A DNA stretch of 38,583 nucleotides from the IMG/VR virus record IMGVR_UViG_3300042566_001283, positions 1 to 38,583 of that record; one strand, given 5' to 3'. Below, piece after piece: positions 8,039 to 16,873 of this stretch (position 1 is the first letter of the stretch; every line of letters starts with the position of its first letter). Under the pieces are notes generated by a model that saw nothing but the letters and a program-made list of their open reading frames with translations, ran no database searches and had not been told where the DNA came from. The DNA comes from a virus. The position numbers and the translations under genes are program-made.

Positions 8039-8084
8039 TAGCTTATTTAAAATAAATGTATATAATTTTATTTATATTTAAATA

Positions 8085-8114
8085 CTTTTATTTTTTAAAG
8101 TTCTGTTATATAAT
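8085..8114 (+). promoter_or_regulatory. Promoter for tail-tip operon
   Basis: TATAAT at 8109-8114 within TTCTGTTATATAATA, similar to the -10 regions of the other structural-gene promoters (compare 35586-35591 and 38194-38199). The -35 region is poor (CTTTTA). It lies 37 bases before the distal tail gene. Confidence 0.5.
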
Positions 8115-8150
8115 AGGAAAATAAATAGAATTAAGCACAAAGGGACAAAA

Positions 8151-9065
8151 ATGGCGTATAATGATTTTGATGAAGTTGTGTTTTCACCTGGCATTCCTTT
8201 GCGAGGAACAACGGGCGGCCCTTCTTTCAATACTTCAGTTTTAACAACACAAAGCGGAAAAGAATATCGCCAACAAAACTGGAAGTTTAGCCGTGGAAGT
8301 TGGGATCTTGGGGGTAGAACATTAAGAGAAGTCGAAACTCAAGAGATTGTAGCTTTCTTTCAAGCAAGAGGGGGGATGGCCCGCGGTTTTCGTTTTAAAG
8401 ATTTCTCTGATTATAAAGACAATGGGAATGGACGCATTGGACGCGTTGGAAATAATAATGTTATGGCTTCAACAATTGACGGCTCTACTTTTTATAATAT
8501 GTTCAAGCAATACAACTCTGCAGGGCAATTGTATTACCGCCGTATTTATAAGCCCGTCAATAATAAAATTATTGTTAAGAAAGGCGGAGTGCTTGTCCCG
8601 ATTGGAATGGGGGCTGGGCAATGTCAAATTGATTATACAACGGGTATTGTAAGATTGACCCCGATCAAACGACTTCATATTCAAAGCATTGCCAAAGATG
8701 ATCAAGGAACAATTACAACAGACACTGCTCACAGTTTAACAGACGGTGAACGAGTGGGTCTAAATGTTCCTTCTGTTCCTGAGCTTCATCAAAGAAGTTT
8801 TAGTATTAAAGTACAGAACGCAACGAAGTTTACTATTTATGAGAACACAACAGATTATTCAAATTACACAGGCGACGGTTATGCGGAACAAGATGATAAA
8901 GGTGGACAAGCGTTAACCTGGGAAGGTGAGTTTGATGTTCCCGTGCGTTTTAATACTGATAAAATTGATTTCTATTTCACAGAGATCGTAAAGTATACCA
9001 ATGCCCCTTCCGCTGAAGTCTTTTGCGATTTACAAACTTTACCGATTGTAGAACTTAAATTATGA
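8151..9065 (+). CDS. Distal tail protein, DUF2460 family (GTA g12-like)
   Basis: A 304-residue protein with the DUF2460 / TIGR02217 signature: an N-terminal part with GTTGGPSFNTSVLTTQSGKEYR, then ETQEIVAFFQARGGMARGFRFKDFSDY (about 64-90). In the Rhodobacter gene transfer agent the same family is the distal tail protein that joins the tube to the baseplate. Start supported by AAAGGGAC upstream. It opens a cassette of four genes with overlapping ends whose order is the same as GTA g12-g15. Confidence 0.88.
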   Translation: MAYNDFDEVVFSPGIPLRGTTGGPSFNTSVLTTQSGKEYRQQNWKFSRGSWDLGGRTLREVETQEIVAFFQARGGMARGFRFKDFSDYKDNGNGRIGRVGNNNVMASTIDGSTFYNMFKQYNSAGQLYYRRIYKPVNNKIIVKKGGVLVPIGMGAGQCQIDYTTGIVRLTPIKRLHIQSIAKDDQGTITTDTAHSLTDGERVGLNVPSVPELHQRSFSIKVQNATKFTIYENTTDYSNYTGDGYAEQDDKGGQALTWEGEFDVPVRFNTDKIDFYFTEIVKYTNAPSAEVFCDLQTLPIVELKL

Positions 9066-9895
9066 AAAGTGTATCTTTTAATTTTCGGCAACACATTAAA
9101 GGTCAATTAACAACCTTAGCAACTCTATGGCGTTTAGAGAGACGCGATGGACTTGTAATGGCGTTTACTGATTTTGATGAAGATATCTTTTTTAATAACA
9201 TTCAATACAAAGCAAGTGGGGGTTATACCCCTTCTGCAGTAGAAACAAATTCAGGTTTAGCAGTTGATAATCTAAACATTCAAAGTATCATTGATCACGA
9301 AAGCATTAAAGAAGAAGATATTAGAGCAGGTGTATACGATTATGCAGCGGTCGAAATTCTTTTAGTTAATTATAAAGATCTTTCGATGGGTTCATTGATT
9401 CAAAGAAATGGTATTTTAGGGGAAGTCACATCGGGTCGTGTTGCGTTTGAAGCTGAACTTCGTGGAATGACACAACCTTTTTCGCAAAAGATTGGCCGCG
9501 TTTATACTGCAGCTTGTCAAGCGAATTTGGGTGATGCTCGTTGTAAAGTGAATTTAACTCCTTTTACATTTAACGGTACCGTCTCTTCTGTTACTGATAA
9601 TCGAAGATTTAATACAAGTTTAACGAATGACGATAATTATTTTAATGGTGGACTTTTGACTTGGATGAGCGGCCCTAATTTAGGTTTAAAAATGGAAGTC
9701 AAGACAAGCACTTTGCAAAATGGGTTTATTGAATTACAACAACAAATGATTTACCCTGTTTCCATCGGTGATACATTTAGCGTTTACAAAGGTTGTGATA
9801 AGACGGACGCAACTTGTAAAGCGGGTTTTAATAACATTGTGAATTTTAGGGGTTTCCCGTATGTACCAGGGAGGGACAAATTGTATGGCAAATAA
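9062..9895 (+). CDS. Tail hub protein, DUF2163 / TIGR02218 (GTA g13-like)
   Basis: A 277-residue protein starting at an ATGA overlap. The N-terminal part matches the DUF2163 type (RLERRDGLVMAFTDFDEDI...). The C-terminal part has the four-cysteine pattern AACQANLGDARCKV ... GCDKTDATCKAGFNNIVNFRGFPYVPG. In GTA g13 and lambda gpL cysteines in this kind of hub bind an iron-sulfur cluster; the same is likely here but is inference. It forms the hub between distal tail ring and megatron and opens into the host envelope. Confidence 0.87.
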   Translation: MKSVSFNFRQHIKGQLTTLATLWRLERRDGLVMAFTDFDEDIFFNNIQYKASGGYTPSAVETNSGLAVDNLNIQSIIDHESIKEEDIRAGVYDYAAVEILLVNYKDLSMGSLIQRNGILGEVTSGRVAFEAELRGMTQPFSQKIGRVYTAACQANLGDARCKVNLTPFTFNGTVSSVTDNRRFNTSLTNDDNYFNGGLLTWMSGPNLGLKMEVKTSTLQNGFIELQQQMIYPVSIGDTFSVYKGCDKTDATCKAGFNNIVNFRGFPYVPGRDKLYGK

Positions 9896-10403
9896 ATTAG
9901 AAATCGTCGAACACGCAAGAGCATATATCGGAACCCCGTTTAAACATCAAGGAAGATTAAAAGGGGTAGGTGTTGATTGTGCTGGGTTGTGCATCAATGT
10001 CATGAAAGAGCTTGACTATGAGATTATCGATGTCAAAGCTTATGATAGAGTGCCCAACGGGAATTTATTTGATAAGATTGTCAATGCGAATTTAAAAAGA
10101 AAACACTTTGAAGATGTAGAGCCTGGGGACTTTCTAACCTTTAACTTCGATCAAGACCCTCAGCATATCGCCGTAGTGTCCGAAGTGAACCCTTTAAAGA
10201 TTATTCATTCATATCAAAAAGCGGGACGCGTTGTAGAGCATTACGCAGATAACTTTTGGCTTTCTCGTATTGTCGCAACTTATGAAGCGAAAGAAGATGA
10301 CAATCATGAAGATCACGATTTAACTTTAAAAGATAATGAAGTAGAACAAGCGGACGGGAAAGAAGAACAACAAGAGCAAGAAGACGATGGGAGTTTGAGA
10401 TAA
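9885..10403 (+). CDS. NlpC/P60 tail peptidoglycan peptidase (GTA g14-like)
   Basis: A 172-residue protein. The ATG at 9885 is preferred over 9861 because GGGAGGG lies upstream; it overlaps the hub gene by 11 bases. It has the NlpC/P60 catalytic layout: VDCAGLC with Cys32, then QHIAVVS with His94 and a third polar residue near His108. The last 35 residues are a highly acidic, Asp/Glu/Gln-rich tail not needed for the fold. Such enzymes cut peptidoglycan cross-links locally at DNA entry. Its stop overlaps the megatron start (TAATG). Confidence 0.9.
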   Translation: MANKLEIVEHARAYIGTPFKHQGRLKGVGVDCAGLCINVMKELDYEIIDVKAYDRVPNGNLFDKIVNANLKRKHFEDVEPGDFLTFNFDQDPQHIAVVSEVNPLKIIHSYQKAGRVVEHYADNFWLSRIVATYEAKEDDNHEDHDLTLKDNEVEQADGKEEQQEQEDDGSLR

Positions 10404-13400
10404 TGGCAACATTAGCATTAGGGTTAGCGGGTGCAGCGGTTGGTTCATTTTTTGGAATGCCTGCATTGGGTTGGGCCGTGGGCTCTATGCTGGGTGCTGC
10501 TCTTTTTCCAACCAAAGGTCCTACAACCGAAGGGCCAAGGCTTTCCGATTTACAAGTTCAAACTTCAACTTATGGTACAGTAATCCCGCAAGTCTATGGC
10601 TCTGCCCGTATTGCTGGGAATATCATTTGGTCAACGAATAAGAAAGAAACAAGACACGAAGAAACACAGGGCGGCAAAGGTGGACCCACCGCAACATCGG
10701 TCACTTATACTTATGCGATTGATTTAGCCGTGGCGATTTGTGAAGGGCCTATTACTGGTATTCGAAGAATTTGGGCTAACTCTATTTTAATTTATGACGC
10801 TTCAAGTACAGGTTCAGCTGGGTCAATCATTTCAAGTAAAGGCTTCTTTGCGGGCTCTTCTTCAAATTATGGTTCATTAGAAGTATATAATGGAAGTGAG
10901 GATCAACTTCCGAACGCAACAATACAATCACAAATGCAACCTGGGGCAGATACCCCAGCATATCGCGGTACCGCTTATGTGGTCTTCTCTAATTTACAAT
11001 TGGCCGACTTTGGTAATAATGTACCTCAACTTGAATTTGAAATTGTCAATACAGACCAAGCCCAAATCATTGATGGTCGTGTATTAAGTACAACTAATTC
11101 ATTTTTGATTGATGAAGGAAACTTTACAAACGGTTATCAATCGTATTGCGGTATCACTGATTTAAATGAGGGTTCTATTCGTTTAATCGTGGGTGGAACT
11201 AACACGCCAAATTCGACAACGGTTGGGGCTCCAGCTTATACAAAGATTTTAAATACAGATTTAACAAACAGTACAACAGAAAGCGTTGATAGCACTGACA
11301 GCTGGATGAACATTCATACAAATTATCCGAACAATACTTTTTTAAGATTGGGTGCACCAGTCAATGATAAAACGGTGTTTTTCAATTATGGAAATTATCC
11401 GATGTCTACGACTTCTCGCAATCTTCAATTCTTTCCTAAAAATTCATCGCCTTCAACCAATCTTGGCTTATATGATAATGGCTATGTATTTGACTATTGG
11501 TTTGGCGATGAGATTGCAGCGGGTGATAGCCGATGTCAAGGTGTTTGTCCCGTGCAAGGTTATTCCTCTTTCTTTGTACTCTTTCAAAGAACAAGCGAAA
11601 ATGCTATTTGTTCGAGATATTATATCTGTAATGAGAGCGGCATTAAATCGCGTGGGGTTTGTAATTACGGACCAAGCGTACAGCCTTTAACTTCTGTATC
11701 GCCTTCGCTTGCTATTCCAAAAGCGAATGGAACGGTCAACTGTGCGATGGTTGATATCAGTGAAACACAAATGATTTCAGGAAATCGTTTATTTAATATC
11801 GGGGGTGGCTTGATTACTTTTTATAAGTATATCTCTCACCCAGGTCAAACTATTCAAAGCGTTTACTGTAAAAATAAAGTCTATGCAATTTATGGTACTG
11901 ATACTATCGCGGGTAAACAACGCGTCACTATTTACTCACCCGATCAATTCATTAGTAATGATGTAGACAAATCATCAATAAGCCTTCCCGCAGTGATTAA
12001 CAGAATAGCTGCACAAGGTGGTATTCCTGAAACTGATTTAGATACTTCACAACTCATTGATGAAAAGGTGGTCGGCTATGTTGTAAACGCTCAAAACTCG
12101 ATTAGAGCAATGCTTGAACCATTGATGCAGGCTCACTTCTTTGACGCAGTTGAAAGCGATACAAAAATTAAATTTGTAAAACGAGGTAATGATGCCGCGG
12201 GTTGGATCTATGAAGAAGATCTTGCAGCTTTCGAAGGTTCTGTTGGTTTTGAACTTCCAAACGATGTCAGTATTACTCGAACACAAGAAGTAGAGCTCCC
12301 GCAAGAGATCACCATTCAATATCTCTCTTGGGAAAGAGCGTATCAAGAATCTGCTCAATACTCGCGAAGAGAAACAACAAGTAGCAATAACAAAGTTTCG
12401 CAATCATTGCCAATGGTATTGACTTCACAGAGAGCAAAACAAATTGCAGATGTGCTTTTACAAGAAGCCTGGAAAGCCCGTCAAATTTACAAGTTTAGCA
12501 CTCCTCGAAGATACGCAATCTATGAGCCTACCGATGTTGTTTATCTTCAACGAAATGGTACAGTGTATACACTAAGACTTATTAAAAAAACAGAAGGTCA
12601 AAACGGGGTCATCGATTGGGAAGCTGTCGAAGAAGACGCAAGCATTTACAATCAAAACGCTCCAGCTTCACCTGGTATTATCATTGATCCAAATGTTTTG
12701 ACTCCGCAACCTACCGTTTTGCGTATGTTAGACATTCCAATTTTAAGAGATTACGACAATAACTTTGGTATGTATTGTGCCGCAGCTCCAACGGACAGCA
12801 ATTGGCCTGGAGCGGGGCTTTACAAATCAATTGATGACATTTCTTATACCGCTCAAACGTCTATCTATTTTAATAAAGAAACCCCTTGCGGGTACGTTCG
12901 AAATGTTCCAGATTATTGGAACCCGATGGACAATCGTTTTGATGAGATAAACTTTTTCATTGTAGAGATGGGCAACGGTGAATTATCAAGTATGACTGAA
13001 GATCAAGTTTTAAACGGTGGAAATACTTGTGTGATTGGTAATGAAGTTTTACAATTCAAAACCGCAGAACTGATTGATGTCGATACTTATCGTTTAACAG
13101 GTTTGCTCCGAGGTAGAAAAGGAACAGACTGGGCTATTGATACACATCAAGCGAATGAAGAGTTTACTTTATTGAACCCCAACACGGTTTTACGCTATGA
13201 AGAAGATCGCAGTCGAATGAATGTATCAACGAAATATAAAGCAGTGACCTCAGGGCAATACATTGGCTCTGCTTACCCTAAAACTGTGACAAATACAGGA
13301 CGCAGTTTAAAGCCTTATTCTGTGATTTATGCGAAAGGCACTAAAAACGGAAATACCGATATTTTAATAACTTGGATCAGAAGAACGCGATTAAGCGGGG

Positions 13401-13648
13401 AATGGCAAACGCCTGAAGTTCCACTCGGCGAAAACTTTGAGAAATATGAAATTGAAATTTATGGCGATGCGTCTTATAATACAATTAAGAGAACAGAAGT
13501 TGCTTTAACAACAAACTGGACTTATAGCACTGCTCAACAAAACTTGGACTTTGGAACAACGCAAAACATTCTCTATGTTCGCATTTATCAAATTTCAGAT
13601 TTGGTTGGACGCGGCTTTGTCTGTCAAGCAACTCTAAATATCATTTAA
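10403..13648 (+). CDS. Megatron / tip attachment protein J-like tail protein (GTA g15-like)
   Basis: A 1081-residue protein. The N-terminus is a hydrophobic Gly/Ala helix (LALGLAGAAVGSFFGMPALGW), followed by SDLQVQTSTYGTVIPQVYGSARIAGNIIW, the usual opening of phage-tail_3 / megatron proteins, and later the domain with ELPQEITIQYLSWERAYQESAQ. The middle (about 230-520) seems lineage-specific and could bind a receptor. It forms the central tail tip with the NlpC/P60 product. One base overlap with the upstream gene supports coupled expression. Confidence 0.87.
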   Translation: MATLALGLAGAAVGSFFGMPALGWAVGSMLGAALFPTKGPTTEGPRLSDLQVQTSTYGTVIPQVYGSARIAGNIIWSTNKKETRHEETQGGKGGPTATSVTYTYAIDLAVAICEGPITGIRRIWANSILIYDASSTGSAGSIISSKGFFAGSSSNYGSLEVYNGSEDQLPNATIQSQMQPGADTPAYRGTAYVVFSNLQLADFGNNVPQLEFEIVNTDQAQIIDGRVLSTTNSFLIDEGNFTNGYQSYCGITDLNEGSIRLIVGGTNTPNSTTVGAPAYTKILNTDLTNSTTESVDSTDSWMNIHTNYPNNTFLRLGAPVNDKTVFFNYGNYPMSTTSRNLQFFPKNSSPSTNLGLYDNGYVFDYWFGDEIAAGDSRCQGVCPVQGYSSFFVLFQRTSENAICSRYYICNESGIKSRGVCNYGPSVQPLTSVSPSLAIPKANGTVNCAMVDISETQMISGNRLFNIGGGLITFYKYISHPGQTIQSVYCKNKVYAIYGTDTIAGKQRVTIYSPDQFISNDVDKSSISLPAVINRIAAQGGIPETDLDTSQLIDEKVVGYVVNAQNSIRAMLEPLMQAHFFDAVESDTKIKFVKRGNDAAGWIYEEDLAAFEGSVGFELPNDVSITRTQEVELPQEITIQYLSWERAYQESAQYSRRETTSSNNKVSQSLPMVLTSQRAKQIADVLLQEAWKARQIYKFSTPRRYAIYEPTDVVYLQRNGTVYTLRLIKKTEGQNGVIDWEAVEEDASIYNQNAPASPGIIIDPNVLTPQPTVLRMLDIPILRDYDNNFGMYCAAAPTDSNWPGAGLYKSIDDISYTAQTSIYFNKETPCGYVRNVPDYWNPMDNRFDEINFFIVEMGNGELSSMTEDQVLNGGNTCVIGNEVLQFKTAELIDVDTYRLTGLLRGRKGTDWAIDTHQANEEFTLLNPNTVLRYEEDRSRMNVSTKYKAVTSGQYIGSAYPKTVTNTGRSLKPYSVIYAKGTKNGNTDILITWIRRTRLSGEWQTPEVPLGENFEKYEIEIYGDASYNTIKRTEVALTTNWTYSTAQQNLDFGTTQNILYVRIYQISDLVGRGFVCQATLNII

Positions 13649-13662
13649 CGAAGGGAATAACG

Positions 13663-15021
13663 ATGGCCGATTCAACAACAAATTTAGATTTAATTCAACA
13701 AAGTCAAGCTCAAAAAGAAGTGACTGCAAATAATCTTTTTGATGCATTTAGTTCAACTGCATTGGGTGGGCGTAGATCTTCAACAACAAACGGCCTTACT
13801 TGGGGCTATTATGGTGGAGCATATTACACAGGTTCTGTCTATGCTAAATTAGCGAACGGAACTAAAACATTAACCGCAAACGCTACCAATTATTTAGAGT
13901 TTAACCCTTCAACAGGGGCAGTCTCTGTCAATACTTCAAGCTGGACAAATGGTCTTATTCCTTGGTATAAAATTGTTTGCGGTGCAGCAACAACAACTTC
14001 ATATGAAGATTTTAGAGTGGGTCCAGCAGGAACACAAGGCGGCGGCGGTTCTGTTATTACTTTAAAATATCTTGTAGAAGATAGCACCAATTTAACAACA
14101 GCCCCAACTGTTGCAGCAGGTACAAAGTCCTGGGCTTTATTCGAAGGGGCAAAGATTTTAACGGGGGCAAATCAATCGATTGCGTATGGTACTTCTCGAA
14201 ACGCAGGCACATATTCAATGACCTGGAACATTGGAAGTAATACGAACTATGGTATCTCTTCAACTGCTTCACAGTATTGCCTAGCCTGGGGAAGTCAAGC
14301 AACTATTTCAAATGGTTCTTATAACATTTCGTTCGGTTATAATAATCAAGTGGCTGCAACACAATACGGTGTTGCTATTGGTCAAAGTAATGTCATTCCT
14401 GTCAGTTCAAGTTTTTGTTATGCTTTCGGTGCATCAAATAACATTGCAGGAACGCCTTCACATGTGTATATGTTCGGTTATCAAAATGGGGCGGGCGGTA
14501 CGTGTTCGTATTCTTTCGTTTCAGGCGAAGGCCATTCATTGCAACATACTTATGCGACCATTTCTGGAAGATATGGACAAACAAGACGAACTGGCGATCG
14601 TATTTTAGCAAATTCAAGATATGGAACAACAACGGGAAGCTGCCAACAAGTCGAAAGCGTTTTAAGTACGCTAACAACCTCCGCAAACCCAACAGAGCTT
14701 GGAATGCAAGGGGCCCCATCTAACAAATTTCAATTACAGACTGGCTATGTTTACACTTTCGAAGGGCTTGTGTCTGCAGGCGATGCCTCAGGCAACTGTG
14801 CATCCTGGAAAATTTCAGGCTGTGTCAAAAATATCGGTGGGGTTGTCTCTGCAGTCGGGACACCTTCTGTAGTCAGTTTAGGTGCAGATGCAGCGGCTTC
14901 AACTTGGGTTTTTGAGATTGACCCTAATAGTCAATTTGATGCTTTAATAATGAAAATCACTGCAGTCACTGGCGTTAAATGTATGTGCATCTTGAACACA
15001 ACAGAGATGACCTTCCTATAA
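13663..15021 (+). CDS. Tail fibre / receptor-binding protein with YadA-like head repeats
   Basis: A 452-residue protein, the last gene of the tail operon, with AAGGGAATAACG before the ATG. The N-terminus (LDLIQQSQAQKEVTANNLFDAF) resembles the DUF2793-type attachment segment. Residues about 185-310 hold short repeats of the form Y-x-x-A-x-G-x-x-N (for example YCLAWGSQATI, YNISFGYNNQV, YGVAIGQSNVI, YAFGASNNIAG), as in the left-handed beta-roll of YadA head domains. It is presumably a trimer that contacts the host surface. The attachment and host-binding roles are inferred. Confidence 0.75.
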   Translation: MADSTTNLDLIQQSQAQKEVTANNLFDAFSSTALGGRRSSTTNGLTWGYYGGAYYTGSVYAKLANGTKTLTANATNYLEFNPSTGAVSVNTSSWTNGLIPWYKIVCGAATTTSYEDFRVGPAGTQGGGGSVITLKYLVEDSTNLTTAPTVAAGTKSWALFEGAKILTGANQSIAYGTSRNAGTYSMTWNIGSNTNYGISSTASQYCLAWGSQATISNGSYNISFGYNNQVAATQYGVAIGQSNVIPVSSSFCYAFGASNNIAGTPSHVYMFGYQNGAGGTCSYSFVSGEGHSLQHTYATISGRYGQTRRTGDRILANSRYGTTTGSCQQVESVLSTLTTSANPTELGMQGAPSNKFQLQTGYVYTFEGLVSAGDASGNCASWKISGCVKNIGGVVSAVGTPSVVSLGADAAASTWVFEIDPNSQFDALIMKITAVTGVKCMCILNTTEMTFL

Positions 15022-15027
15022 AAAAGT

Positions 15028-15050
15028 AAACCCCCGAAAGGGGGTTTTTC
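15028..15050. terminator. Bidirectional terminator at end of late operon
   Basis: AAACCCCC-gaaa-GGGGGTTTTT with A-run upstream, so it works on both strands, between the convergent fibre gene and the minus-strand gene at 15053. Confidence 0.9.
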
Positions 15051-15052
15051 AT

Positions 15053-16435
15053 TTATGCTGAGAAGCGAGGCCGTAGACCTGTGCAAGGGACAGGCTTTGT
15101 AGCCTCTGGCACTTTATAACCTGTCGAAGGTGGGTCAAACGGTACATCGTCTGTCTCATCTTCTGACCAAGGGTCTCTAAATGCTGCAACATTTTGCGGG
15201 GCTGCTTCCATATGGTCTGCTGTAATTAACGCATTAAATTCTGGAAGAATAGCATCGACTGTGTTATTTTCAGGAACATAAACTTGACCATATTGCATCA
15301 AGTCTCCCTTCATTTCATTTGAAAGGGTAGGCATCATTCCGTCTGGGCTTTTAATCTTTTGTTGAACAAAGTTTTTAGCTTTTGTATTCACATAGACTTT
15401 ACTAACATAGAAACGCGGTACCACTTTGCTATTATCGTCAATCACATCTTTTGATAAACAGATCACACCCCAACCCCCAAAATTTCCGCCTTCAACTGTT
15501 TGATCGTCATTACTTGAAAGCTTGCTTTTTGCGGTAGCCATTCGAAGATATGGGTTATACCCGTTCACACCATTGAAATCAAGATCGGAACAGTATTGCC
15601 CGTTTGGATAAGAGATATACCAAGCAGCTTCAACTCTTGCATCGTGTCCATAATGTTCTTTAACATATTCGCTGTATTGCTTCACGATCTTATCAAAGTC
15701 TTCCCCCTTCAATTGGGTTCGAGTTGTGCTGTCTTCATTTTGAACAACAGAACATTCGAAGCGTCCGCTGACGTCGACAATTTTAGCGGCTTCAACAGGA
15801 TTAAACGCTGGAAGTAAAGCACGCAATTCAAAGCCAATGTATGGAAGCCAAAAGCTGCTCTTTGCTTCTTCAAGTTTAGCTTCTTCAGTTTGATGCTGTT
15901 CAAACGATTGATCCATTCTTTCTTTCAATGCTTTAGATTGTTCAGCATCGTCAGCTATAAAAGCATCACCGACCCAAGCTTGAACGCGTTCAACTTTATT
16001 GAGTTTATGATTCATTGTAAATGTAAACAAAGCTTCAATAATTTTATTTTTGTTTTTACCCGCCGAAATCACGCGAGTTGCTTTCATAATACGATTGCCA
16101 GACTTTTTGTCTTTGCGTAATACTTCCGCATTTTCGAGAACAACATAATGACCGACAGGGATCTTCTCTTCCATTTTACGATCAATACGGTGAGTCAAAT
16201 AGGGGGCTGCTTTAGTTCGTGCTGGATCGCGTTGTTCAGTTTTTACACCGCGTCCGAAGGCTTCAGCATCGATACTTACTGCAGCGGTTCTTCCATCATT
16301 AAGTGTTCCAAAAATAATGTTTTGAGCAGTGTCATAACCTGTCACAGCCATTACCATATCACGTTTAACTGGGGTATATGATTTAGTACCGTTGTTAATT
16401 TGTTGTGTTGCGATTGATGTTTGAAAATAAGCCAT
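15053..16435 (-). CDS. Unknown replication-region protein with SSB-like acidic motif
   Basis: A 460-residue protein with a strong ribosome site (AAAAGGAGAATTATT before ATG). No named family is recognised. The first 150 residues are beta-rich and basic (KIPVGHYVVLENAEVL, KATRVISAGKNKNK). Near the C-terminus is DPWSEDETDDVPFDPP (about residues 430-445), which resembles the acidic, proline-phenylalanine tip by which bacterial SSB recruits repair proteins, though here it is not at the very end. It lies downstream of helicase and RusA genes but has its own promoter. A ssDNA-binding or recombination role is plausible but not shown. Confidence 0.6.
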   Translation of the reverse strand: MAYFQTSIATQQINNGTKSYTPVKRDMVMAVTGYDTAQNIIFGTLNDGRTAAVSIDAEAFGRGVKTEQRDPARTKAAPYLTHRIDRKMEEKIPVGHYVVLENAEVLRKDKKSGNRIMKATRVISAGKNKNKIIEALFTFTMNHKLNKVERVQAWVGDAFIADDAEQSKALKERMDQSFEQHQTEEAKLEEAKSSFWLPYIGFELRALLPAFNPVEAAKIVDVSGRFECSVVQNEDSTTRTQLKGEDFDKIVKQYSEYVKEHYGHDARVEAAWYISYPNGQYCSDLDFNGVNGYNPYLRMATAKSKLSSNDDQTVEGGNFGGWGVICLSKDVIDDNSKVVPRFYVSKVYVNTKAKNFVQQKIKSPDGMMPTLSNEMKGDLMQYGQVYVPENNTVDAILPEFNALITADHMEAAPQNVAAFRDPWSEDETDDVPFDPPSTGYKVPEATKPVPCTGLRPRFSA

Positions 16436-16467
16436 AATAATTCTCCTTTTTTGTTGTGGCGTTAAAC

Positions 16468-16520
16468 ATAAGATTTTTTGTCTTATATATACATAATAAC
16501 ATATTTCACGGGGGTGTCAA
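16468..16520 (-). promoter_or_regulatory. Early-type promoter and operator for the 15053-16435 gene
   Basis: Minus strand: TTGACA (16520-16515), 16-bp spacer, TATTAT (16498-16493), GTATATATAAG, then ATAAGA-N7-TCTTAT (16468-16473 / 16481-16486), centred 18.5 bases from the -10 centre. The TGA stop of RusA (16519-16517) is part of the TTGACA box. Confidence 0.8.
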
Positions 16521-16873
16521 GTGTTTTTATCAATAATTTTAATTATTTTTATTAAACATTTTCCACCTTTAATTTTTTCCATTCTAAAAACGTGCATTTC
16601 ATCAACTTGACTATCGTCTTCCCATACACCTGCCTTTGTTAAACTATCAAAAATCGCCTTTTCGATGTTGTCAATATCGCGTCTTCGAAGGTCAGGTGGG
16701 TAGAGTAAAATAGTAATTGAAACACGGTCTGTATTAAAAGAAGGCATTCCTTGTGTCAGTTGTTTAATCTCTTCTGTATAAGCAACACCTTTTTTACTAA
16801 TGACAAGCCTATTTCGAACTTTCATATAATAAGAATTTAACGAAGGTGGGTAGCTTGTTTCGATTTCAATCAT
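16517..16873 (-). CDS. rusA: RusA-like Holliday junction resolvase
   Basis: A 118-residue protein of typical RusA length. The catalytic stretch is clear: PPDLRRRDIDNIEKAIFDSL (about 59-78) followed by AGVWEDDSQVDE, giving acidic residues Asp66, Asp68 and Asp86/87 in place of E. coli RusA Asp70, Asp72, Asp91. It cuts four-way junctions, useful for resolving concatemers or recombination intermediates before packaging. It overlaps the helicase stop by four bases, so the two are co-expressed. Confidence 0.93.
   Translation of the reverse strand: MIEIETSYPPSLNSYYMKVRNRLVISKKGVAYTEEIKQLTQGMPSFNTDRVSITILLYPPDLRRRDIDNIEKAIFDSLTKAGVWEDDSQVDEMHVFRMEKIKGGKCLIKIIKIIDKNT

Noticed and set aside
12047-12403. 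Minus-strand ORF of 118 residues inside the megatron gene
   Set aside because: No ribosome site or promoter; codon pattern follows the plus-strand gene.
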